A stretch of 58,199 nucleotides of DNA from Vreelandella rituensis (GTDB lineage Bacteria > Pseudomonadota > Gammaproteobacteria > Pseudomonadales > Halomonadaceae), in NCBI RefSeq assembly GCF_003336665.1, contig NZ_QPIJ01000021.1, positions 332 through 58,530 on the forward strand, given 5' to 3'. A program made the translations under genes and the position numbers. The notes under the pieces were generated by a model. It saw nothing but the letters and a program-made list of their open reading frames with translations, made no database searches and was not told the DNA's origin. The number at the start of each line of letters is the position of its first letter. Position 1 is the first letter of the stretch. Shown one piece after another: positions 31,220 through 43,500 of this stretch.

Positions 31220-33053
31220 CGATCGATTCTCCTTCCAGCAAACGGACTACAGCCACTGTGCGAAACATGCCTGCATCCATGTGGTAGAGCAGATGACAGT
31301 GGAAGGCCCACTGCCCTGGTGCATCAGCGGTAACATCCACGGTCAGCAATTCCGCCGGCTGAACATTGACCGTATGTTTGCGCGGATTGGTGTCGAGGTC
31401 GCCACCGGCATAGAGGTCCATCCACATGCCGTGCAGGTGAATCGGGTGACTCATCATGGTGTCGTTGATCATATTGATTCGCAGACGCTCGCCGTACTGG
31501 AAACGTATCATGTCCGCCTCCGACCATTTCTTGCCGTCGAAGCCCCAGATGAACTTGTGCATGTTTCCGGTCAGGTGAAGATAGAACTCCCGCGTCGGGG
31601 GACGCCTGAGCGGGGGGCGTTCCCGCGCCCGCAGCTGGCTGTAAGTCAGTACCCGCCAGCCATCATCACCCAGGCCTGCTCCGGGGTAATCCAGACGTCG
31701 GTAGGCGGTCTGCGCCATGGTGATACTGGCCGGACCATGGCCGGCGGGTCCGTGCTTGACGCGCTCTATCAGGTTTTTGGTGGGTAACCCGCCTTCAGCA
31801 TGCCGATCCATCGGCATCTCCATGCTTCTGTGGCTGCCGCTACTCATACCCTGCATGCCGTCCATGCCTTGCATACTGCCGTTCATCATCATGCCCATGT
31901 CAGCCATGGTCAGCATGGGCCTGCGACGCCTCTCGGGAATGGCAGCGGACATGCCCTCCCGGGGTGCCAGAGTCCCGCGGGCATAGCCGCTACGATCCAT
32001 GGTTTCGGCAAACAGCGTATAAGCTCGGTCGTCCGGCAGGCTGACCACCACATCGTAGGTCTCGGCTACCGCAATTCGGAACTCATCGGTTTCGACCGGT
32101 TTGATATTCTGGCCGTCAGCCTGAACCACTGTCATGGGCAGGCCCGGAATGCGAACGTCATAAAAGGTCTGAGCGGAGGCATTGACGATCCGCAGCCGAA
32201 TCTTCTGACCCGGCTGGGCAAGAAAAACCGGGTTCTCGTCGGCTGCCTTGCCATTCATGAGAAAGGTATAAGTGGCCCCAGTGACGTCGGCAATATCGGT
32301 CGGATCCATCCGCATCCCTTGCCATGCCAGTCGTTTATCGATGACCTCCCCAAGCGCCATGCCCGTCGCCTGCATCTGGTCATCGATGTTCGCCAGCGTC
32401 GGCCGCTGGAAATTGTAATAGCCCTCTATGGTTTTGAGATTCCGAAACACGTTATGCGGGTTTTCAAACGTCCAGTCCGACAGGACGACGGTATACTCGG
32501 CGTCGTAATCAACCGGATCGTTCTGGGCCGGCTCGATGATGAGTTGCCCGTAATGACCGCGCTGTTCCTGAAAGCCGGAATGGCTGTGATACCAGTAGGT
32601 GCCATTCTGCCGTACCGGGAAGCGATAGGTGAAGGTCTCGCCTGCGGGAATCCCGGCAAAGCTGATACCTGGCACGCCATCCATATTGAATGGCAAGAGA
32701 ATGCCGTGCCAGTGAATCGAGGTCGATTCAGGCAGACGGTTGTGGACGCGAATTAACGCATCCTTGCCTTCTGTCATGCGAATAACAGGCCCGGGGACCG
32801 AGCCGTTGATGGTAATCGCCCGCCCGATACTGCCATCGACCAGCAAGTCTTGGTTTTCGATGTAGAGATCGATCCCTTCCGCTGCGGTAGCATCAAGTTC
32901 GCCAAAATTTCCAGCGCGAGCCGCATCAGTAGCCACCGCCAAGGCCGGGCGGTTTAGCAACATGTAACTGGCCAGAGCCGATGAAGCTGTCGTGACAAGA
33001 AACCTGCGTCGCGTAAACAACCTTGACCCGATAAAACGGTATTGTTCTGTCAC
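31206..33053 (-). CDS. copA: Multicopper oxidase CopA
   Basis: Periplasmic cuprous oxidase, 615 residues. A Tat signal (FTRRRFLVTTASS) is present. Copper ligands are complete: HWHG, WYHSHSG, HPIHLHG and HCHLLYHMDAGM. A Met-rich insert (MADMGMMMNGSMQGMDGMQG onward, around residues 370-410) is typical for CopA copper binding. Translation starts at GTG 33053 with GGAGAG before it. No copC, copD or copRS is nearby, so the set is minimal. Confidence 0.92.
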   Translation of the reverse strand: MTEQYRFIGSRLFTRRRFLVTTASSALASYMLLNRPALAVATDAARAGNFGELDATAAEGIDLYIENQDLLVDGSIGRAITINGSVPGPVIRMTEGKDALIRVHNRLPESTSIHWHGILLPFNMDGVPGISFAGIPAGETFTYRFPVRQNGTYWYHSHSGFQEQRGHYGQLIIEPAQNDPVDYDAEYTVVLSDWTFENPHNVFRNLKTIEGYYNFQRPTLANIDDQMQATGMALGEVIDKRLAWQGMRMDPTDIADVTGATYTFLMNGKAADENPVFLAQPGQKIRLRIVNASAQTFYDVRIPGLPMTVVQADGQNIKPVETDEFRIAVAETYDVVVSLPDDRAYTLFAETMDRSGYARGTLAPREGMSAAIPERRRRPMLTMADMGMMMNGSMQGMDGMQGMSSGSHRSMEMPMDRHAEGGLPTKNLIERVKHGPAGHGPASITMAQTAYRRLDYPGAGLGDDGWRVLTYSQLRARERPPLRRPPTREFYLHLTGNMHKFIWGFDGKKWSEADMIRFQYGERLRINMINDTMMSHPIHLHGMWMDLYAGGDLDTNPRKHTVNVQPAELLTVDVTADAPGQWAFHCHLLYHMDAGMFRTVAVVRLLEGESIDADA

Positions 33054-33062
33054 TCGAACTCT

Positions 33063-33109
33063 CCTTATACCTTTTTCCTTTGTACCCTTTTTCTTTATAC
33101 CCTTTCTCT
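33063..33109 (-). repeat. Short tandem repeat in the copA leader
   Basis: On the minus strand three units of the type GGGTATAAAGAAAAA (14-15 bases) run up to the copA ribosome site. Each unit carries a purine-rich AAGG/AAAGG, so the repeat could change leader length or initiation. Confidence 0.6.
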
Positions 33110-33351
33110 AGTGCCCTGCTTCTTCTAGTGTTCCAGCTTGTCCTGGCGCTGCTCTCGCTGCCCTGCGGCAACCGACCCAGCAGGAACCTTTCTCTGAAAG
33201 TATTAGCGTAGACTGGAACTGTCCAATACACGCATGTTTCTTGGGTCTTCCATACAGGACGCTTAATTTTTCCTGATTACTCACCTCAGTCAGCCATCAG
33301 GCCAGTCTTGAACTACAATGAAAGCATGTGGATGATCAAGGCGTTATCGAC

Positions 33352-34294
33352 ATGGCTCGCAACCCTATCCAGTTTCAACCCGGCCTGTCACTGCCGGCCT
33401 TCCTCAAACAGTACGGCACGGAAGAGCAATGCCGTGCGGCCCTCTACCGGCTTCGTTGGCCCAAGGAGTTCGTATGTCCCGACTGCGGCAACACGCCGTG
33501 CTGCCAGCTGTCGCGGGGGCTCTACCAGTGCCATCACTGCCATCATCAGACCTCGCTGACCGCCGGTACCATCTTCCATGGCACGCACCTGCCGCTGACC
33601 ACCTGGTTCCTGGCGATCTACCTACTGACCCAACGCAAGAATGGCCTCTCGGCACTGCAGCTGTCCCGGGAACTCGGCGTCACCTACAACACGGCCTGGA
33701 AGCTCAAGCACAAACTGCTGCAGGTCATGCACGAGCGCAACCAGGGAGAGACGCTTACTGGACGCATCGAGATCGATGACGCCTACCTGGGCGGTGAACG
33801 GCCGGGAAAGCGCGGGCGCGGCGCTGAGCACAAATTCCCGTTTGTGGCGGCCGTGCAAACCGATGAGGAGGGCCACCCGCAGCGTGTTCAGCTACGCCGT
33901 GTGAGCGGCTTTACCCTCACCGAGATACGTCGCTATGCGCAACAGGCCATTGCGCCGGGCAGCCAGGTCATCAGCGATGGTCTGGGGTGTTTCCGGGCTT
34001 TCGACACACCAGACTACGCCCACGAGCGCCACATCACGGGCGGAGGGCGTGCCAGCGTGGAGAACCCTGAGTTCAACTGGGTCAACAACCCTGCTGGGCA
34101 ACGTCAAGAACGCCATCACTGGCACCTACCATGCCATCCGCGGGCAGCACGCCCCTCGCTACCTGGCCGAGTTCGAATACCGCTTCAACAGGCGCTACGA
34201 CCTCAAGGCCATGATCCCGCGCTTTCTCGCGGTGGCGGTAAAAACGCCGCCGATGCCGTACCGGTTCCTGAAGATGGCTGAGCCATATGCGTAA
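33352..34294 (+). pseudogene. IS1595-family transposase, frameshifted
   Basis: About 313 codons. The zinc ribbon CPDCG / CHHCH is intact, followed by the DDE-type region EIDDAYLGGERPGK and the catalytic Asp in VISDGLGC. After FNWVN an extra A in AACAACCC (about 34083-34092) shifts the frame. The correct C-terminus TLLGNVKNAITGTYHAIRG through YRFNRRYDL continues in the +1 frame to 34294. A single-base sequencing error would restore it. The terminal repeats and target duplication were not resolved. Confidence 0.8.
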
Positions 34295-34433
34295 TCAGGT
34301 ATTGTTTTGACAATTTCCATTCGCGTTATCAATTAGGATGCACCTGCAAGCATAATGCTGTTTTGAAGTGGCTATAGTAAGTGCGGGCTGCAACATCGCG
34401 GCCACGAAAGTCAACGCACGAGCTAGCGAGGTA

Positions 34434-34717
34434 CGCATGGCGGCACCGTTACTCCAGCTGCGGTAAGGCCCGGCATTGACGGCGGCCAGCCATTGGATAA
34501 ACGAGCCACCATAGCCCGCGCTGGGGTACTGCCTACCTATTTGGCGGACGGCATCGGCGTACGGGGTGTTATCGAGAATGGCACTGGCTATCGCCACTCT
34601 CAGCACGCTGTCGTCGGTGAAACGAGACTGCGCCTGAAACAGCGGGAAGTCTTTGGTTTTAATGGGCTGGTGCTCGTACACCGAACCAATGATGTCACCC
34701 GCAATCGCGCCAATCAT
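34434..34717 (-). pseudogene. ADP-ribosylglycohydrolase 5' fragment (direct repeat copy 2)
   Basis: The first ~94 codons of the gene at 26818-27585 repeated, starting at ATG 34717, with five substitutions (e.g. VLSVA to VLRVA, SWGN to SWSN). Similarity ends at 34434 after NGAAMR, then reads into unrelated sequence. The homology also covers the leader to about 34750. The metal motif GGDSDT is missing, so the product would be inactive. Confidence 0.85.
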
Positions 34718-34750
34718 AGGTTCCTCCGCTAGCCGGTTTGCGCTGTATGT

Positions 34751-36552
<1,802 letters not shown>

Positions 36553-36625
36553 AAAGACCGTTCGCCACCGCAGCGCTGCTGTTTCTGTCGCGCACGCTAT
36601 TTAGTGTTATCGAAAGGAAACGTTC

Positions 36626-37711
36626 ATGACCAATACCAGCCTGACCCAGGCCCGTTCACGCTTCACCGCCAGCAGCATCCGATGGGGCTTCATGTGGGCC
36701 CTCTGGTGCGCCGTGCTCTGGGGCGCCTGGTATATACCCGGTTCCGCCGTCTGGTTTGAAGCGCCTTACGTCAACCTGAGTTATGACACCAATGCAGAGT
36801 TTCTGCTGGCGGCGGCAGTGCTTACGACGTTTAATGCCATCGCCGTCCTCTTCTTTCTCTTTGTCTGGAATGGGGTACTGGGTAAATGGGGCGAATACGG
36901 CCGCACCATTCGGCAGATGCGTAACATCTCCAAGTGGTTCTTTATCGGTGCCATCTTTGGTGGTCCCATGGCCATATTCGGCTCCTATCTGGCCATCGGC
37001 TACATTGGCGGGGCCTTCGCAGCTATCGCCGCGCTGATGTATCCGATCATCGGTGCCACTCTGGCTCGCCTCTGGTATCAGGAAAAAATTACCAAGCGGG
37101 CGGCCATCGGTATCTTCATCATTCTCGCGGGCGGCGTAACGGTCTACGCACCGGGCATCATAGGCGAACTGACCGGTACCGGTCAGAGCGGCTGGCTCGG
37201 CTACGTGGGCGGCGCCATGGCAGCCTTGGGTTGGGGCGTTGAGGGGGCCATTGCCGGACGGGGCCTGGATGTTGCCGACCCGGATGTGGGCATCACCGTG
37301 CGCTTTTCCGCCGAGGTCTTCTACTGGATAGCGCTCATTCTGCCCGCTATCTACCTGTTCACCGACCAACCCGTTGTCGAGTTGGTCGTCGCCACATTCA
37401 ATTGGGCCGCCATTGGCTGGCTTATGTTGGCCGGGATCACCTTCGCCTTCTGCTATGTCTCCTGGTACAAGTCCTTCCCGCTCATCGGGGTGGGTCGCGG
37501 GCAGGCAATTGCCTCGTTATATGGTCTCTTCGCCGTGATCTTCCTGGCTGCCTTTACCCTGCAGCTTCCAGAGTGGAATTTCCTGGTCGGGCTGGCGCTG
37601 TTCGTGACCGGCGGCTTCGTGATGTTTACCGAGAACGACGAGGTTCTTGAAGTCGTTCGTGCCGTCTCGAAAAATGCCGACACCGAGACGGCCCCCTCTC
37701 CCACCCATTGA
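36626..37711 (+). CDS. DMT-superfamily transporter linked to tmm
   Basis: 361 residues and about ten membrane helices in two EamA-like halves, starting after a polar N-terminus (helix 1 about FMWALWCAVLWGAWYIPG). Helix 4/5 has GSYLAIGYIGGAFAAIAALMYPIIGATLARL, a typical EamA pattern. AAGGAAA precedes ATG 36626 closely. It follows tmm by 73 bases. By context it may import trimethylamine or export/import TMAO; DMT proteins are not the known transporters for these (BCCT, ABC), so this is only inference. Confidence 0.8.
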   Translation: MTNTSLTQARSRFTASSIRWGFMWALWCAVLWGAWYIPGSAVWFEAPYVNLSYDTNAEFLLAAAVLTTFNAIAVLFFLFVWNGVLGKWGEYGRTIRQMRNISKWFFIGAIFGGPMAIFGSYLAIGYIGGAFAAIAALMYPIIGATLARLWYQEKITKRAAIGIFIILAGGVTVYAPGIIGELTGTGQSGWLGYVGGAMAALGWGVEGAIAGRGLDVADPDVGITVRFSAEVFYWIALILPAIYLFTDQPVVELVVATFNWAAIGWLMLAGITFAFCYVSWYKSFPLIGVGRGQAIASLYGLFAVIFLAAFTLQLPEWNFLVGLALFVTGGFVMFTENDEVLEVVRAVSKNADTETAPSPTH

Positions 37712-37730
37712 TCAACTGGAGTGCCAACAG

Positions 37731-38024
37731 ATGAAAAGATTGCACATGAAAGGCCGAATTCTCCAGCTAATCAACGCCAGACGCGATGAGGGAATCTGGG
37801 ATTGGGAACTGACAGACGCCCTGATGGGTGAGTACGGTCTCACCGGTCGTTACTGGAGAGGCAACACGCGGGTGACCCTGACGGACCTTTTTTCCACCGG
37901 CATTATCGAAAGCGTTGAAGAGCAACTAGACGATCAGGGCTACTTCGGGGTAGGCCGGGTCCTGTTCAAATTTCGGCTCAATGCCTTTGGCCGACAGCGC
38001 ATGCTGGACACCGAACTGGCCTGA
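37731..38024 (+). CDS. Small winged-helix-like protein in the tmm operon
   Basis: 97 residues from ATG 37731 (GGAG nine bases upstream); longer in-frame starts overlap the transporter. The order of helices (MKGRILQLINARRDEGIWDWELTDALMGEY), then TRVTLTDLFSTGIIESVEEQL and the beta part VLFKFRLNAFG, suggests a winged helix with a wing. No named family was recognised. Only 19 bases separate it from the transporter stop, so it is co-transcribed and may regulate the operon. Confidence 0.7.
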   Translation: MKRLHMKGRILQLINARRDEGIWDWELTDALMGEYGLTGRYWRGNTRVTLTDLFSTGIIESVEEQLDDQGYFGVGRVLFKFRLNAFGRQRMLDTELA

Positions 38025-38067
38025 CGAGTGGGCTTTACCTAATTATTCAACTTTATGAGGAAATGAT

Positions 38068-38178
38068 ATGTCTGAGTTCTGGGGGTTTCCGGGTGCCGAT
38101 ATCCTGGCAGTGGCGGTAATTATTGCTTTGAGTGGCCTAGCTTTATACCAGGCCCGTACTTTCGTCACCAAGATCTGA
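38068..38178 (+). CDS. 36-residue single-span membrane miniprotein
   Basis: Too short for usual gene calls. ATGAGG places a ribosome site directly before ATG 38068. The product has a polar start (MSEFWGFPGAD), one membrane helix (ILAVAVIIALSGLALY) and a basic tail (QARTFVTKI), so it is probably oriented with the tail in the cytoplasm. It follows the winged-helix gene by 43 bases in the same direction. It may be a subunit or regulator of the transporter. Confidence 0.6.
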   Translation: MSEFWGFPGADILAVAVIIALSGLALYQARTFVTKI

Positions 38179-38418
38179 AGTATTAACCGGGCATTCACTG
38201 GAACACCTGAACTTTATGCACCCACGTGCTCAACGCGCTTGATGCCAGGAACTTGCTGGCTGCGCTATGCTCTTTTGGGTGGCCCGGAGGTCGAGCAATG
38301 CCACCCCTGTCGCTTGAAAACGTTGAAAGTCGTGAGTGTCATATCAAAACATGGCCGGATAAATCACCTACAGTTAAAGAATCTCATTTATATAACGGTA
38401 CAAGAAAGGAGCTTCGAC

Positions 38419-38826
38419 ATGGCCGGCAAAACACCCGAGACCGTTCGTGACATCATGTCCAGGGATTGCTACCGAGTCTCTCCCGAGACGTCCATCACCA
38501 CCCTTGCTCAAGGGTTGGCCTTGCACCGTTTGCCCGGCGTGCCGGTGGTCGATCATCACGACAACCTCGTCGGTTTCATTTCCGAACAAGATGTTCTAGG
38601 GAAAGTACTGGAAAGCCTGTATCACGATGACGAGCCGCTATTGGTCAAGGAATTGATGCGCCATGAGGTCTTGACCGTCACACCCAACAAGGGCATTACC
38701 GACTTGGCCCAGGAAATGCTCGGCATCAAACCCAAGGTGTATCCTGTTGTCGAGCAGCGCCGCTTGGTCGGCATCGTGACCCGCCGTGACATTCTCAATG
38801 CACTTTTGCATGTTCGTCGACACTGA
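38419..38826 (+). CDS. CBS-domain pair protein
   Basis: 135 residues made of two CBS motifs (VRDIMSRDCYRVSPETSIT, then LVKELMRHEVLTVTPNKGI), each ending with the V-x-G-x-V/I-T-x-x-D pattern (LVGFISEQDV, LVGIVTRRDI). Such stand-alone pairs bind adenosine nucleotides. ATG 38419 follows AAAGGAG. It is separated from the tmm operon by 240 bases, so it is probably independent. Confidence 0.85.
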   Translation: MAGKTPETVRDIMSRDCYRVSPETSITTLAQGLALHRLPGVPVVDHHDNLVGFISEQDVLGKVLESLYHDDEPLLVKELMRHEVLTVTPNKGITDLAQEMLGIKPKVYPVVEQRRLVGIVTRRDILNALLHVRRH

Positions 38827-38862
38827 ATCCGTCACCCAGTGCATGCCGATTTCGTCAGCCGC

Positions 38863-38892
38863 AAAAAAAACCGCCACTCGTGAGAGCGGCGG
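38863..38892. terminator. Hairpin with A-run after the CBS gene
   Basis: CCGCC-A-CTC / GAG-C-GGCGG forms an imperfect stem preceded by eight A residues on the plus strand. It would terminate minus-strand transcripts best; on the plus strand no T-run follows. Confidence 0.45.
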
Positions 38893-39093
38893 AAACAAGG
38901 GATCGAAAACAATAAACAAGTGCAACATTCCTAGCGACTGCTATCGCTGTGCTGCCTTAACTTATCTGACACTCATCGCGCGAAAAGTTCGCAAAAAGGC
39001 AAAATCTTCGTTTTCTGCTTTTACCGGGTATACTTGCAGCTTGGCCAATCGTGGCGGTGTATCGACGTTGCTCACATCCGATGGAGTACAGTA

Positions 39094-39456
39094 GTGGCTC
39101 TTTTTTTGCTGGTTTTTGCTGTCTGTCTGCTGATTCTCGGTGCGATGGTGATTATCTTGCTCAACTCTCGTACGCCGCGATACCGCACCCAGCCCAGTGA
39201 TTTACTGGCATTGTTCGACAAAGCCTTGGGCAGCCAGGTCAGTGAAACGGAATGGAATACCATTATCGGCTATCCGATTCGTCATGATGACTATCTCGAT
39301 GGAATACGACGCCGTGCGGCGCGTTTGATGGAAACCCATGGGCGCCATTGGCGAGTAGCCCAAGGCAAGCCGTTGCTGGATCAAGAAGGCCAGGCGGAAT
39401 TGAAGGGATTGCGTGACCACTTGGCGGCACATACGTCACTACGCGAGCAATATTAG
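39094..39456 (+). CDS. Membrane-anchored protein of unknown function
   Basis: 120 residues from GTG 39094 with GGAG eight bases before it. A single N-terminal membrane helix (LFLLVFAVCLLILGAMVIILL) is followed by a soluble domain with SETEWNTIIGYPIRHDDYLDGIRRRAARL. Family not recognised; similar short anchored proteins are common near AraC and put genes. It may be co-transcribed with the AraC gene 79 bases downstream. Confidence 0.6.
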   Translation: MALFLLVFAVCLLILGAMVIILLNSRTPRYRTQPSDLLALFDKALGSQVSETEWNTIIGYPIRHDDYLDGIRRRAARLMETHGRHWRVAQGKPLLDQEGQAELKGLRDHLAAHTSLREQY

Positions 39457-39534
39457 CTTCCACTAGCGGTACAAGCTAACGGTATAGATCTCGCGCAACC
39501 ATGGCAGTCCTCAGTCCTGTTCAGGAGACATTCC

Positions 39535-40380
39535 ATGCCCAGCATTATTCGTCAAATTCCCTTGGAGCGAGCCACTCGCCACCACTCCCATGATTTCCAT
39601 CAGCTGGTCATCACGTTGAGCGGGACGGCGGAATTCGAGATAGAGGGATTGGGCGGGCATGTCAATGCGTTTGCAGGCTGTATCGTTCCCGCCAATCATG
39701 AGCATTATTACTCGGGCAGCGGCCATAACCGTCAATTGATTCTTGATCTTCCCGAAGACGCTCCCGCCCTGACTGGCGACCATCGCGAGTTGGTGGCCCT
39801 GTTCGATGCACCGCGCTTTTTTACTCTCGACAAGGCTCTTCGCCATTACCTCGCGTTTGTGGATATCGAGCTGAACCAGCAAGGCGGCCTCAGCGAAGCC
39901 GGCACCTTGCAGCAGGATCGTCTTGCCGTCACGCTGCTAGGTTCCCTCAAGGCCAGGCTGGGAGACGAAGCTCCTCATGGCCGCAAGCGCCTGAACATGC
40001 CCCTGCTGAACCGTTATATTCAGCAGCATCTAGGGGATGAGTTACGCGTCGCGGACCTCGCTCGGCTAGCCTGTTTGAGCGAGACGCATTTTTCCAGCTG
40101 CTTTCGCGCTCAAACCGGCCTGTCTCCCTGGCAATACGTCAAGCGTCAACGCCTGACGACCGCTCGCCACCTGTTACTTACCAGCCGCACTCCCCTGGCC
40201 GACATTGCCGTGCAAACCGGGTTTGCCAACCAAAGTGCGCTTTCGCATGCGTTCCGGCGCAATTATGGATTATCACCACGTCAACTGCGTCAAGGATTGG
40301 CTGCACAACCAATACCACAATCGATATCGACGTCTTTTGCCGCTCCTGACTGCTTAGTCGAGGCTCAAGGGCTAGACTAA
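39535..40380 (+). CDS. AraC-family regulator, probable PruR-like activator of put genes
   Basis: 281 residues. The N-terminal cupin-like part (HHSHDFHQLVITLSGTAEF) is the effector domain. The C-terminal ~100 residues hold the two AraC HTH motifs (VADLARLACLSETHFSSCFR, then LADIAVQTGFANQSALSHAFRRNYGLSPRQLR). It lies directly upstream of putA in the same direction. In Pseudomonas an AraC protein (PruR) activates put genes, and the PutA here lacks its own DNA-binding domain. Proline responsiveness is inferred. Confidence 0.8.
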   Translation: MPSIIRQIPLERATRHHSHDFHQLVITLSGTAEFEIEGLGGHVNAFAGCIVPANHEHYYSGSGHNRQLILDLPEDAPALTGDHRELVALFDAPRFFTLDKALRHYLAFVDIELNQQGGLSEAGTLQQDRLAVTLLGSLKARLGDEAPHGRKRLNMPLLNRYIQQHLGDELRVADLARLACLSETHFSSCFRAQTGLSPWQYVKRQRLTTARHLLLTSRTPLADIAVQTGFANQSALSHAFRRNYGLSPRQLRQGLAAQPIPQSISTSFAAPDCLVEAQGLD

Positions 40381-40533
40381 GGTAGTAAAATTACTTGGTT
40401 TGCCTTGAAATTGGCATGTTTTGCGTCGAAACCGACATGCAGCAAATAACCCCGCGCATTACATTCGGTTAATAGATTGGGTGTTATGCCCGGTATTACC
40501 CTTCCGTTATTGCTCAGACCTTCGGGGGCTTCG

Positions 40534-43500
40534 ATGCTCAACGCCAAGAAACTACGTGACCCTGCCACCTGGCAAACCGATCTCGACACCTTGATGGCCC
40601 GCGTCAGCGACCATTACCTTGTCGACGAAGATACCTACGTCGGTGAACTGATCAAGCTTCTGGACACGGATCGTGAAGACTTCGACCGTATCGAGCAACG
40701 TACCGCAGAGCTGGTCCGCGACGTACGTCAGATGGATACCGCCGTGGACACCATCGATGAGCTGCTGCAGCAGTACAGCCTCGATACTCACGAAGGCCTG
40801 ATGCTGATGTGCCTGGCCGAAGCCATGTTGCGCATCCCCGACAAGGCGACCGCCGATGCCTTGATCGAAGACAAGCTCGGCCCGGCGGACTGGCAGGCAC
40901 ATATCGGTAAAAGTGACTCCTGGCTGGTCAACACCTCCACCTGGGGGCTTTTGATGACCGGCCGTGTGCTCAAGATGGATCATCCCAAGGAAGGGCAACC
41001 GGCGACATTCATCAATCGTATGGTCAACCGCCTGGGCGAGCCGGTCATTCGGCGCGCCATGTATGAAGCCATGAAGATCATGGGCAAGCAGTTCGTCCTG
41101 GGGCGGGATATCAACGAAGCCCTCAAACGCTCCAAGCCGCTGTTCGATAAAGGCTACACCTATTCATACGACATGCTTGGGGAAGCCGCTCGTACGCGTG
41201 ACGATGCCAAGCGTTACTACGATGACTACGCCAAGGCCATCGACCAGGTAGGCAAGACTTGCAAGACACTTTCTGCCAAGACCCCCTCCCCCTCGGTTTC
41301 GATCAAGCTCTCAGCCCTGCATCCGCGCTATGAGTTCGGTCGCCGCGAGCAGGTTCTGGTCGAGCTGGTCGATACCGTGATCGCACTGGTCAGCCGGGCA
41401 CGCAAGCTCAATGTGGCGGTGACTATCGACGCCGAAGAAGTCGACCGCCTGGAGCTGTCGCTGGAAGTCTTCCGTGCAGTCTATGAAAGCGAGGCGGTCA
41501 AAGGCTGGGGGCATTTTGGTCTGGTCATTCAGGCCTATGCCAAGCGTGCGCTGCCGGTGCTGCACTATATCAACCGTCTTGCCGACCAGCAGGGTGATGA
41601 AATTCCCCTGCGCCTGGTCAAGGGCGCGTACTGGGATACCGAAATCAAGGAGTCCCAGCAGATCGGTGTGGATGGCTACCCCGTCTTCACCCGCAAGGCC
41701 TGTACCGATGTTGCGTACCTGGCCTGCGCGCAATTCTTGCTCAGTGATGCGACTAGAGGGCGGATTTTCCCTCAGTTCGCCACGCACAATGCGCATACCG
41801 TGACCGCCATTCTCGATGTGGCCAACCAGAACAAGCGCCCCTTCGAGTTCCAGCGTCTGCACGGCATGGGCGAAGCCCTTTACGAAGCTGCCTTGCAGCG
41901 TGCTCCGAAAGGTACTTATTGCCGTATCTATGCACCGGTCGGCGCGCATAAGGATCTCCTCCCCTACCTGGTACGCCGACTGCTGGAAAACGGGGCCAAC
42001 TCTTCGTTCGTCCATCAGTTGGTCGACCCGGACGTCCCGGTGGAATGGCTGTGCCAGCACCCGGTGATCAGCCTGCGCAAGTACAAGACGCTGTCCAATC
42101 CCAACATTCCGTTACCCCGGAACATTTACGGCCCGGAGCGGCGCAATTCTCATGGCGTAAACCTGAATATTCGCAGCCATTACCAGCCGCTGATGAAGCG
42201 AATGGCCGATTTCATGGACGTCACCTACCGCGCCAGACCGCTGCTGGCCTTTGACGTCGCCGATGATGCCGCTCAGCTCAAGACCGTGACCAGCCCGTTC
42301 GACCGGCGCAAGCAGGTGGGTAGCGTGCAATGGACCACCAAGGAGCAGGCAAGCAAAGCCTTGGATGCCGCCTGGGCCGCTTTCCCGCGCTGGGAAGCCA
42401 CGCCGGTTGCCGAACGTGCCGCCATCCTGCGTCGTCTGGGCGATTTGATGGAAAAGCACATGGCGGAGCTGATGACGCTGTGCTCACGCGAAGGCGGCAA
42501 GTTGCTGACCGACGGCGTGGACGAAATCCGCGAAGCCGTGGACTTCTGCCGCTATTACGCCATGCGTGCCGAGGAAACCTTCGGCGAAGCCACCGAGCTT
42601 CCCGGCCCCACCGGGGAATCCAACCGCTTGATAATGGGCGGCAAAGGGGTGTTCGCGGCGATCAGCCCCTGGAATTTCCCGGTGGCAATCTTCTGCGGCC
42701 AGGTGGTTGCTGCCGCTGTCTCGGGTAACACCGTGCTGGCCAAGCCTGCCGAACAGACGTCCATCGTCGCGCACCGTGTCATCGAGCTTTTGTACGAAGC
42801 CGGTATGCCGCGTGATGTCGTGCAGCTATTACCCGGTGACGGACCCACAGTCGGCAGCGTTCTGACTTCCGACCCACGGATCACCGGGGTAGTCTTCACC
42901 GGTGGTACCGATACCGCTCAGATCATCAACCGAGCCTTGGCGGCACGGGAAAATGCCCCCCTGCCAACCCTGGTGGCGGAAACCGGCGGCATGAATACCA
43001 TGATCGTCGACTCCACCGCGCTTCCCGAGCAAGTCGTGGTCGACGTGATCCAGTCAGCATTCCAGAGCGCCGGGCAGCGCTGTAGCGCCCTACGTGTTCT
43101 GTACTTGCAGGATGACGTGGCGGACCGGGTGATTGAAATCCTCAAAGGCGCCATGAACGAGTTGCGTATCGGCGACCCGCGCGACTTGGGCACCGATGTC
43201 GGCCCGGTGATCGATGAAGACGCCCGTAAAGGCCTCAATGCACACATCGAAAAGCTCAAGGGTGAAAAACGCCTGGTAGCTGAAACACCGTTGACGACCG
43301 AACAGACCGAACATGGCACCTTTGTGGCACCGGTCGCGTTCACGATCGATAGCATCAAGGCACTCGAGCATGAGCAGTTCGGCCCGATATTGCACATCGT
43401 GCGCTACAAGGCCAGCGAGCTGGATCAGGTCATCGACGACATCAATGGCCGAGGCTATGGCCTGACCTTCGGTGTGCATAGCCGTAACGAGTCTTTTGCC

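Noticed and set aside
33215..34318. Possible terminal inverted repeats of the IS1595 element (GGAACTGTCC... and GGAAATTGTC...)
   Set aside because: Similarity is weak and the flanking eight bases do not match, so the element ends are left undefined.
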